In this document: in pieces, positions 1 to 5,368 of the stretch
How positions within the stretch are numbered: the first letter of the stretch is position 1
Layout: each line of letters starts with the position of its first letter
From: Candidatus Poribacteria bacterium
Lineage (GTDB): Bacteria; Poribacteria; WGA-4E; GCA-2687025
Reading direction: 5' to 3'
DNA: 8,580 nt
NCBI GenBank assembly: GCA_002687025.1
Contig: NYZG01000115.1
Location: forward strand, 1 to 8,580
Notes under the pieces: generated by a model
The model's input: the letters and a program-made list of their open reading frames with translations, nothing else
What the model was told of the DNA's origin: nothing
Databases searched by the model: none
Translations under genes and position numbers: made by a program

Positions 1-86
1 GAGATGTGGCGATCATCCGCAAGGATCAGGTGTGGAGTACCGACATCACTTACATCCCGATCCGTGATGGCTTCATGTACCTGGTA
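1..86 (+). mobile_element. IS3-family transposase (OrfB) remnant, integrase core fragment
   Basis: The reading frame from base 3 encodes DVAIIRKDQVWSTDITYIPI, followed by a phrase ending FMYLV. This is the conserved start of the IS3-family OrfB integrase (rve) core, where the aspartate of WSTDITYI (codon 42-44) is the first residue of the DDE triad. In intact IS3 OrfB proteins the strand ending FMYLV continues into a segment like AIIDWHSRKV. Here that is replaced after about base 86 by unrelated sequence, and the second D and the E are absent, so the fragment cannot encode an active transposase. It starts before the window, so how much of the element survives upstream is unknown. The family assignment is from remembered consensus and is fairly secure; the exact IS group is not determined. 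Confidence 0.8.
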
Positions 87-104
87 TCGTACCTTCCCGC
101 GGAC

Positions 105-323
105 ATGGTCCGGCATATGGCGTCGGCGGAGCGAGAAGTGCTACTGGGTGTGAAAACGTGCGTGGACGACTGCGTGGACTGGGCGGTGGCGAACATCGAC
201 GCGTCCGTGGATGCCTCCGAGGCGCGTCGTAAGAGCCGCGAAGACGACGCACGGGAAGGCACGAAAGTCGACATCGAGGAAGCCGACGAACCGGACGCGG
301 AGCCAGACGCCGCCCCCGCCTGA
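105..323 (+). CDS. Small acidic protein of unknown function, probably 5'-truncated by the IS3 fragment
   Basis: I do not recognise a named family. The frame is open from base 3, and its first internal ATG outside the transposase-like part is at 105, giving 72 residues. The N-terminal half (ADMVRHMASAEREVLLGVKT, then a stretch rich in C, D and W) looks like one or two amphipathic helices. It recalls a tail found in several uncharacterised bacterial proteins (pattern HL..A.REVLLA..S..D..I). The C-terminal half is a disordered, highly acidic tail rich in D, E, A and P. No ribosome-binding site precedes ATG 105, so the native start was probably lost when the IS3 piece joined in frame. Alternatively the whole open frame from base 3 is a chimaera. 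Its stop lies 10 bases before the DUF2203 start, so the genes could be co-transcribed. Confidence 0.4.
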   Translation: MVRHMASAEREVLLGVKTCVDDCVDWAVANIDASVDASEARRKSREDDAREGTKVDIEEADEPDAEPDAAPA

Positions 324-333
324 GCGAGACACG

Positions 334-780
334 ATGCCCGACCAAGACATTGAGCAGCGCCTCTTTACGGTCGAGGAGGCCAACGCCTACATCCCCCTGC
401 TGGAACGTCAGCTCGCGGAGATGCGCGAGTTGCGCGAGCGTATGGAAGGACTGCGCGAGCTCGTCGAGCCGGTCCTGGCGCGCGCGCATCTGAATAGCGG
501 CAGCAGGGCCGCCGCCGACTTCGCTGCGGCGCTGCACCGCTTCCAGGCGATGTCCGAGCGTGTTGCGGAGGAGGGCATCGTCCTGCGCGATGTCGCCACC
601 GGCCTCCTCGATTTCCCCGCCTGGCGAGACGGAAGAGTCGTCTGCCTGTGCTGGCTCTCGGGCGAACCGGCGGTCGAGCACTGGCACGAGATGGACGCAG
701 GATTCGCTGGCAGACAGAAGCTCGGGGACCTCGACGAAGACGCCTTCGGCGCCGCCAAGTCCGCGGCGGACGAGGTCTGA
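334..780 (+). CDS. DUF2203 family protein
   Basis: This 148-residue protein matches the DUF2203 family along its whole length. It begins with FTVEEANAYIPLLERQL (residues 11-27), continues with a helical, charged middle (28-80), and has the characteristic block GLLDFPAWRDGRVVCLCW (90-107) followed by HWHEMDAGFAGRQ (116-128). The family is small, soluble and of unknown biochemical function; the conserved H, W, D and E residues suggest a binding or catalytic site, but this is unproven. ATG 334 is chosen because it places FTVEEAN ten residues in, as is usual; an upstream extension to 211 would only read through the previous gene. Its TGA shares a base with the ATG of the biotin-synthase homologue, implying translational coupling. 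No signal peptide or membrane segment is seen, so it is probably cytoplasmic. Confidence 0.88.
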   Translation: MPDQDIEQRLFTVEEANAYIPLLERQLAEMRELRERMEGLRELVEPVLARAHLNSGSRAAADFAAALHRFQAMSERVAEEGIVLRDVATGLLDFPAWRDGRVVCLCWLSGEPAVEHWHEMDAGFAGRQKLGDLDEDAFGAAKSAADEV

Positions 781-1820
781 TGCCGATCACGACGGCGGCC
801 CCTCACGACGACATCGCCACCGCAGACGCGTCCGAATTCATCGACGACGTGTGTCGGCCCGCGCTCGACGGCAAGGCGGTCGGTTTCGAGGACGCCGTTC
901 GGCTCATGGAGCTCGACGCGACGGACGTGCCGCACCTGCTGTCGTGGGCGAACCGCATCCGCGCTCGTTACCACGGCTCCCGCATCCACCTATGCTCCAT
1001 CGTGAATGCAAAGTCCGGCGGATGCGCCGAGGACTGCAAGTTCTGCTCGCAGTCGGTGCTGTATCAGACGGGCGTGGACGTGTACTCGTTCCTCGGCAGG
1101 GACGAGGCGCTCGCGGCGGCCCAACGCGCGGGAGGCGCGCGCGCACAGGCGTTGGGGATCGTAGCCGCGTGGCGCGGTCTCAAGGAGGGCCGCCTGCTCG
1201 ATCAGGTGTGTGAGCGTATCAGCGACGTGTCGGGCGACGGATCGGTCCGCGCCGACGCGTCCCTGGGGATCATTGAGGATGTCGCCGTCGCGGAACGGTT
1301 ACGGGACGCGGGGCTCTCCGTGTACAACCACAACCTGGAGTCCTCGCGCAGCTTCTATCCCAACGTGTGCACGACACACACGTACGACGATCGCGTACAG
1401 ACGATCCGCAACATGCAGGCGGCTGGGGTGAGGGTCTGCTCCGGCGGCATCATGGGCATGGGCGAGACGCGCCGCCAGCGCGTGGAGCTCGCGTTCGAAC
1501 TGCGTGGGTTGGACGTGGATGTCGTGCCGATCAACTTCCTCATGACCTTCGATGGCACCCCGTTCGAGGACGCCGCCGAACTCACGCCGATGGAATGCCT
1601 CCAAGCGATCGCCGTGTACCGAGTCGTCATGCCGACGAAGGAGATCATGGTCGCGGGCGGACGAGAACGCAACCTGCGCGACCTCCACCCGATGATCTTC
1701 ATGGCCGGGGCCAGCGCGATGCTCATCGGCCACTACCTCACCTCGAGCAGTCGCAGTGCGGACGATGACCTTCGCATGCTCGAGGACCTAGGCTTGACGT
1801 GGGACTGGTCTCCGCACTAA
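780..1820 (+). CDS. bioB: Biotin synthase homologue (radical SAM), with variant auxiliary-cluster residues
   Basis: Biotin synthase inserts sulfur into dethiobiotin using a radical-SAM [4Fe-4S] cluster and an auxiliary Fe-S cluster. The 346-residue product, normal for the family, has HLCSIVNAKSGGCAEDCKFC with the CX3CX2C triad at C82, C86 and C89, then YNHNLES (182-188), VCSGGIMGMGET (219-230), PINFL (250-254), VAGGRERNLRD (291-301) and the C-terminal MAGASAMLIGHYLTSS. Aligned from memory with E. coli BioB, C97 becomes G126, C128 becomes D159 and R260 becomes M290, while C188 is kept as C220. C72 and C197 are present where E. coli and B. subtilis BioB lack cysteine. ATG 780 overlaps the DUF2203 stop, with GAGGT at 772-776 as a weak ribosome-binding site. 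No other biotin gene is in the window. It may be an unusual biotin synthase or a BioB-like enzyme with another substrate. Confidence 0.88.
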   Translation: MPITTAAPHDDIATADASEFIDDVCRPALDGKAVGFEDAVRLMELDATDVPHLLSWANRIRARYHGSRIHLCSIVNAKSGGCAEDCKFCSQSVLYQTGVDVYSFLGRDEALAAAQRAGGARAQALGIVAAWRGLKEGRLLDQVCERISDVSGDGSVRADASLGIIEDVAVAERLRDAGLSVYNHNLESSRSFYPNVCTTHTYDDRVQTIRNMQAAGVRVCSGGIMGMGETRRQRVELAFELRGLDVDVVPINFLMTFDGTPFEDAAELTPMECLQAIAVYRVVMPTKEIMVAGGRERNLRDLHPMIFMAGASAMLIGHYLTSSSRSADDDLRMLEDLGLTWDWSPH

Positions 1821-1870
1821 ACATACCGCACAGCTTGCGCCATCGGGCGTAGGCTCATGCTTCGCTCGCG

Positions 1871-1900
1871 GCCCGGGGTCATACCGACGGAGGCCCGGGC
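1871..1900. repeat. GC-rich inverted repeat after the biotin-synthase gene
   Basis: GCCCGGG (1871-1877) and CCCGGGC (1894-1900) can form a 7-bp stem with a 16-base loop, 51 bases after the bioB stop and 52 bases before the next start. No T-run follows, so it is not a classic intrinsic terminator. It could mark the 3' end of the upstream transcript or be chance in GC-rich DNA. The rest of the gap 1821-1951 shows no convincing promoter. Confidence 0.25.
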
Positions 1901-1941
1901 GCCGCGCAATTCGGCCCGCGTTACGTGGGTCGCGATCGGAT

Positions 1942-1946
1942 GGGAG
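1942..1946 (+). promoter_or_regulatory. Ribosome-binding site that fixes the start at 1952
   Basis: GGGAG ends five bases before ATG 1952. It supports that codon over the in-frame GTG at 1925 and ATG at 1940. Confidence 0.55.
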
Positions 1947-1951
1947 ACCAT

Positions 1952-2719
1952 ATGCGGACAACGCTATCGCGCCGGTTGGCAGTTGCCAGCGCGCTTCCCC
2001 TCATGCTCCTGGCCTTCTCCGGGCAATGCCAGGATCTCAACATCGCGTTCATCACGGGCCGCGGCGACGACGCGCTCGTCGAGGAGGCCGCGTGGGAACT
2101 GGTCGGCATTGAGAAGACGAACCTCGGCGCGGGAGACTTCGGTGCGGCGAATCTCAGCACGTACGACGTGATTGCTATCGGGGTAGTCGCCTTCGACCAG
2201 AACCAGGATCTGAAGGACAACTTCGAGGCGCTCAAGGAGTACGCCGAGGGTGGCGGATACCTCCTCACCCTCGACTTCCAGCAGGACAGCACCTGGGCGC
2301 AGGACTACTTTCCGCATTCGCTGGTCCTGTTTGACGACGACCTCGACGCCGATGGGACTTCGGAGGTGGTGGACCACCCTATATGGCACACCCCTAACAC
2401 GATCACGGACGACCACTTCGCCGCCGCCGCGTGGGGCGCGGGCGACTACATGGCCGACGGGCCGCACGAGGCGCCCGGCGCCTGGGAGCCGCTCCTGCTG
2501 GCGGGGCCGAGCAGCTGGCCCGTGATGGTCGGCGCCGAGGCCGGCAGCGGGTACGCGGTGTTCAACTCGATTCAGGTGCTCCAGTCGGTCGGCCGGGCGG
2601 CATCGGAGCAGGCTGTCGAGGTGATGGAGAACCTGCTCCTGTGGCGCGGCCCTAGAGATGTCGAGGCGCGAGGGAAGCTCGCGACGGCATGGGCAGCCGT
2701 GAAGGGCGGGCGGCGATAA
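1952..2719 (+). CDS. Exported protein with a glutamine-amidotransferase-like (ThuA/GATase1-like) domain
   Basis: No specific family could be named. The 255-residue product starts with a Sec-type signal sequence: MRTTLSRR, then a hydrophobic stretch to about residue 23 and a polar SGQCQ region. There is no good lipobox, since SGQC lacks the usual L-[AS]-[GA]-C form. The mature part begins with an LNIAFITGRGDD strand and loop. It then has YDVIAIGVVAFDQNQDLKDN and LKEYAEGGGYLLTLDF, a pattern typical of the Rossmann-like GATase1/ThuA fold in secreted proteins of sugar metabolism. Near the end, GSGYAVFNSIQVLQSVGRAA and a helix ending ENLLLW resemble the C-terminus of such domains. No GATase cysteine nucleophile is visible, so amidotransferase activity is unlikely. 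ATG 1952 is chosen over GTG 1925 because GGGAG lies five bases upstream and the signal peptide starts there. Confidence 0.65.
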   Translation: MRTTLSRRLAVASALPLMLLAFSGQCQDLNIAFITGRGDDALVEEAAWELVGIEKTNLGAGDFGAANLSTYDVIAIGVVAFDQNQDLKDNFEALKEYAEGGGYLLTLDFQQDSTWAQDYFPHSLVLFDDDLDADGTSEVVDHPIWHTPNTITDDHFAAAAWGAGDYMADGPHEAPGAWEPLLLAGPSSWPVMVGAEAGSGYAVFNSIQVLQSVGRAASEQAVEVMENLLLWRGPRDVEARGKLATAWAAVKGGRR

Positions 2720-2831
2720 CGCGAGGGAGCTTGCGCGCGCCTACTGACGACGCGCCTCGGAGCGGGGCGAGTTGCAGTCCCTTCCGCGGCCGGCGGACGG
2801 CTCCGAACGCCCCTGCCCTCCGCGTGCGTCC

Positions 2832-2861
2832 TTGATGGTCTCGACGCGCGCGTAGTATTCT
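2832..2861 (+). promoter_or_regulatory. Possible sigma-70-type promoter for the sigma-54 activator gene
   Basis: TTGATG (2832-2837) is followed after 18 bases by TATTCT (2856-2861), 53 bases before the GTG start of the regulator. Each box matches about four of six consensus positions. The surrounding gap 2720-2914 is otherwise very GC-rich, with a weak 5-bp hairpin at 2783-2797, so the AT-richer TAGTATTCTTA patch stands out. This is pattern matching only. Confidence 0.25.
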
Positions 2862-2914
2862 TACTGCACGTGAGCGAGCGGCGCTGCTACCACCTTGCCT
2901 GACGGGAACCCGCC

Positions 2915-4489
2915 GTGGCCGGTCCATCCGACGCGCCAACGCCGATACCACCCAAGCACGGCGTAGTCGCGACATCGAACCCGATCTCCGAGAAGGAGTG
3001 GAACGCCCTTCTGGACATCAGCCAGAAGGTGAATTCGTCACTCGACCTCGACGTGGTGCTGGCTCAGACGCTCGAAATGGTCGGCATCATCGTGCAGGCG
3101 GATGCGAGTTCCATCTGGCTTGTCGACGAGCAGAAGCAGGAGCTGTACTGCGCCACCGCCACCGGCGAGAAGGCCGACGCGATCCTGCATCACCGCATGC
3201 CGTGGGATCAGGGCATCGTCGGGTGGACCGTTCAGAACGACCAGTTCTACCTGACGAACGAGGCGTTCGACGACGAGCACCACGCGGTCGAAATCGCCGA
3301 ACGCATCGGTTACCAGTGCCGCACGCTGCTGTGCGTGCCGATGCACTCTCGCGGCCGCGTTACAGGGTGCATCGAGGTGATCAACAAGCAAGCGCGCGCG
3401 CCGTTCGCGGACAAAGACCTGCTTCAGATTTCCATCTTCGCGAACCTCGTCGGCCTCGCCATCGAGAACGCCAACGCCTTCCTGCAAGTGCAGCAGGAGA
3501 ACGTCCACCTGCGACGTGAGTTGGGCGATCGTCGCATCGAACCGGGTCAGGTCATCGCCAACGCGGCGGAGATGCGGCAGGTGATGGAGATGGTCGAGCG
3601 CATCGCGCCGACCGACTCGACGGTGCTGATCCGTGGCGAAAGCGGCACGGGCAAGGAGGTCGTCGCCCAGTCGCTCCATGGTCTCAGCCACCGCGCGCGG
3701 GGGCCGTTCGTGGCGATCAACTGCGGCGGCATCCCGGAGAACCTGCTGGAAAGCGAGCTGTTCGGGCACGAGAAGGGCGCTTACACCGGCGCGACGTCTC
3801 GTCGCATCGGCCGCTTCGAGCTGGCGCACGGTGGCACGCTCTTCCTCGACGAGATCGGCGACATGCCGCCACCCCTACAGGTGAAGCTCCAGCGGGTGCT
3901 TCAGTCGCGTCGATTCGAGCGGCTGGGCGGAAACACGATGATCGAGGCGGATGTGAGGATCGTTGCCGCCACGAATCAGGATCTGGAGGAGCTCGTCCGC
4001 GGCGGCGGGTTCCGCGAGGACCTTTACTATCGGCTGAACGTGATCGCGTTGTTCCTTCCGCCTCTCCGCGACCGGGGGGAGGACATCCTTCCGCTGGCCT
4101 CGTACTTCCTACAGGACATCGGCGCGCGCATACATCGCCCGGCAAAGGTGTTCCACCCGGACGCCGTAGAGCTGCTGCTGTCTCACGGATGGCCCGGCAA
4201 TATCCGCGAACTCGAGAACGCCATCGAGCACGCCGTCGTCCTGGCGCGCACGCCCGAAGTGCAGGTGACGGACCTGCCGTTCAACGTGCAGGCGAGCCGC
4301 GGCGTCGTCCGGGAGACGTTTGACGTCCCTGCTTCGCTCGACGAGGCGCAACGGCAGTTCCGGCAGCGGCACATCCGCGACGCGCTCAACAAGTACGACG
4401 GCAACCGCACCCGCGCCGCCGAGGCGTTGGGCCTCCAGCGCACGTACCTGTCCCGGCTCATCAAGGAACTCGACATCGACGACGCCTGA
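2915..4489 (+). CDS. Sigma-54-dependent transcriptional activator: GAF sensor, AAA+ domain, Fis-type HTH
   Basis: This 524-residue cytoplasmic enhancer-binding protein would remodel sigma-54 RNA polymerase. Domains in order: a GAF sensor (about 28-190, from the helix ISEKEWNALLDISQKVN through CVPMHSRGRVTGCIEVINK), a short coiled linker (188-208), the AAA+ domain (about 212-445) and a Fis-like helix-turn-helix (about 482-520, NRTRAAEALGLQRTYLSRLI). The AAA+ domain has Walker A GESGTGKE (241-248), the sigma-54 contact loop as GAYTGA (288-293, Tyr for the usual Phe), Walker B TLFLDE (308-313), FREDLYYRL with the arginine-finger region (366-374) and WPGNIRELEN (426-435). The GTG start has GGGAA seven bases upstream. 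No phosphoacceptor receiver domain is present, so a small ligand or redox state bound by the GAF domain is the likely signal. No clear -24/-12 promoter was found in the window, so its targets are unknown. Confidence 0.93.
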   Translation: MAGPSDAPTPIPPKHGVVATSNPISEKEWNALLDISQKVNSSLDLDVVLAQTLEMVGIIVQADASSIWLVDEQKQELYCATATGEKADAILHHRMPWDQGIVGWTVQNDQFYLTNEAFDDEHHAVEIAERIGYQCRTLLCVPMHSRGRVTGCIEVINKQARAPFADKDLLQISIFANLVGLAIENANAFLQVQQENVHLRRELGDRRIEPGQVIANAAEMRQVMEMVERIAPTDSTVLIRGESGTGKEVVAQSLHGLSHRARGPFVAINCGGIPENLLESELFGHEKGAYTGATSRRIGRFELAHGGTLFLDEIGDMPPPLQVKLQRVLQSRRFERLGGNTMIEADVRIVAATNQDLEELVRGGGFREDLYYRLNVIALFLPPLRDRGEDILPLASYFLQDIGARIHRPAKVFHPDAVELLLSHGWPGNIRELENAIEHAVVLARTPEVQVTDLPFNVQASRGVVRETFDVPASLDEAQRQFRQRHIRDALNKYDGNRTRAAEALGLQRTYLSRLIKELDIDDA

Positions 4490-4491
4490 GC

Positions 4492-4514
4492 TGTCCGCCG
4501 AGATGTCCGCCGAG
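4492..4514. repeat. Tandem direct repeat of an 11-base unit between convergent genes
   Basis: TGTCCGCCGAG occurs at 4492-4502 and again at 4504-4514, separated by one A. It fills most of the 30-base gap between the regulator stop and the stop of the convergent DUF1080-like gene. There is no hairpin or T-run, so I see no intrinsic terminator for either gene here. It may be a simple slippage duplication. Confidence 0.6.
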
Positions 4515-4519
4515 TGATC

Positions 4520-5224
4520 CTAGTTCTCGTCGAGCACCCGGTAGCGCAGATTGCGATACTGCGTCTTCGCGTGCCAGATGTTGAGGGCCACACGCCCGCG
4601 TGGCCACGTGTCGTCCGTCAACTGGTTGACGAGTTCGCCGTCGATGTAGGTCGTGATGGAGTGGTCGCGGGCAGCGATCTGAACGTCGTATTCGCGATCA
4701 CGGCTGAGCGCGTAGTTCACCGTGCTGAGCTTGGTGAGCTCCATCGAGCCTTCGTCGTTGCGCTCCAGCTTGTAGATTGCTGCGACCTGCCATCCGAGCA
4801 TCAGGTCGAACGTGTACCAGCCATCGCCATCTTCGTCGATGCGGAACATGATCGCGGCGTTGCCGCCGGCCAGGGGCGTGACGCGCGCCGACAGCTCGAC
4901 GTTGCGCCACGACGGCTCACCAAACGCCAGTGCTGTGCTGCCGGAGCGGTTGTCGCCGACGATGCCGTCCTCGCCAACGACTTCCCACCCGTCGGGCGCA
5001 CCCGTGACCGCCTCGAACGCTCCGCCGGCCGCGCGCTGACTCCACCCGTCCCACGACCCGTCGAACATGGGTTTCCAGGGCATTCGGCCGAGATTACCCG
5101 CGATGACCGCACGAGACTCCTCAGACGCGCGCGTGTCCGCGTCGTCATGGGCCAGAGCGGCGAACGGCGCCGCGAACAGCAAGATCAGACCTAGCGATAC
5201 GCCGCGCAGCCAGAACATAGCCAT
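4520..5224 (-). CDS. Exported DUF1080-like (3-keto-disaccharide hydrolase / LamG-like) domain protein
   Basis: The 234-residue product has a Sec signal peptide (MAMFWLRGVSLGLILLFAAP, then FAALA) with likely cleavage after residue 25. The mature protein is one domain with features of the DUF1080/concanavalin-like jelly roll: PMFDGSWDGW near the start, GWEVVGEDGIVG, WRNVELSARVTPLAGGNAAI, DGWYTFDLMLGWQ, ITTYIDGELVNQ and a final YRNLRYRVLD. DUF1080 domains bind or cleave modified disaccharides, but I cannot identify catalytic residues, so binding or hydrolysis are both open. The start is taken at 5224 because AGGAGGA sits three bases before that ATG, whereas GTG 5257 has no such site. From its R-VIAGN segment onward it aligns without gaps to the C-terminus of the sigma-factor fusion just upstream (about 124 of 195 identical), so the two are close paralogues. 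Confidence 0.78.
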   Translation of the reverse strand: MAMFWLRGVSLGLILLFAAPFAALAHDDADTRASEESRAVIAGNLGRMPWKPMFDGSWDGWSQRAAGGAFEAVTGAPDGWEVVGEDGIVGDNRSGSTALAFGEPSWRNVELSARVTPLAGGNAAIMFRIDEDGDGWYTFDLMLGWQVAAIYKLERNDEGSMELTKLSTVNYALSRDREYDVQIAARDHSITTYIDGELVNQLTDDTWPRGRVALNIWHAKTQYRNLRYRVLDEN

Positions 5225-5227
5225 GTG

Positions 5228-5234
5228 TCCTCCT
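5228..5234 (-). promoter_or_regulatory. Strong ribosome-binding site for the exported DUF1080-like protein
   Basis: On the minus strand AGGAGGA ends three bases before ATG 5224. It decides the start against the upstream in-frame GTG at 5257. Confidence 0.6.
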
Positions 5235-5274
5235 ACCGATGCATTCTCACGCGTCACGTGCCGACGCGGTCACT

Positions 5275-5353
5275 CCGACGCGATGGCGTCGGACAAGGCC
5301 GACCGGCCCCGCAAGGCATACGCCTTCCACAGCCATCAGTGCTCCATCACTGA
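5275..5353. repeat. Three consecutive stem-loops in the gap between the DUF1080-like paralogues
   Basis: The 144-base gap 5225-5368 holds three small perfect hairpins. They are CCGACGC/GCGTCGG with a four-base loop (5275-5292), AAGGC/GCCTT with a four-base loop (5313-5326), and TCAGTG/CACTGA with a six-base loop (5336-5353). The last lies 15 bases past the stop of the sigma-fusion gene in its direction of transcription. None has a T-run, so intrinsic termination is doubtful. They could slow polymerase, protect a processed mRNA end, or regulate readthrough from the sigma gene into its paralogue. No clear -35/-10 pair for the downstream gene was found in this gap. Confidence 0.4.
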
Positions 5354-5368
5354 CGACATGGGTTCGCC

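Noticed and set aside
73..687. 204-codon minus-strand frame opposite DUF2203
   Set aside because: It is the antisense shadow of a gene with clear family motifs; its product is arginine- and proline-rich without structure.
682..698. TGGCACG resembling a sigma-54 -24 element shortly before the BioB-like gene
   Set aside because: The GC that should act as -12 is two bases out of place, and the sequence encodes the conserved HWHEMDAG block of DUF2203.
1925..1951. Upstream GTG start for the exported protein
   Set aside because: It would add nine charged residues before the signal peptide, and the good ribosome-binding site serves ATG 1952.
3038..3829. 263-codon open frame on the minus strand inside the sigma-54 activator gene
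   Set aside because: It lies wholly opposite a gene with full-length domain matches. Its composition is rich in R, A, D and H with no recognisable motif, as expected for an antisense shadow in GC-rich DNA.
5261..5282. Two CCGACGCG copies as a possible CRISPR-like or operator repeat
   Set aside because: There are only two 8-base copies 14 bases apart, one being part of a hairpin. No array or spacer structure is present here or elsewhere in the window.
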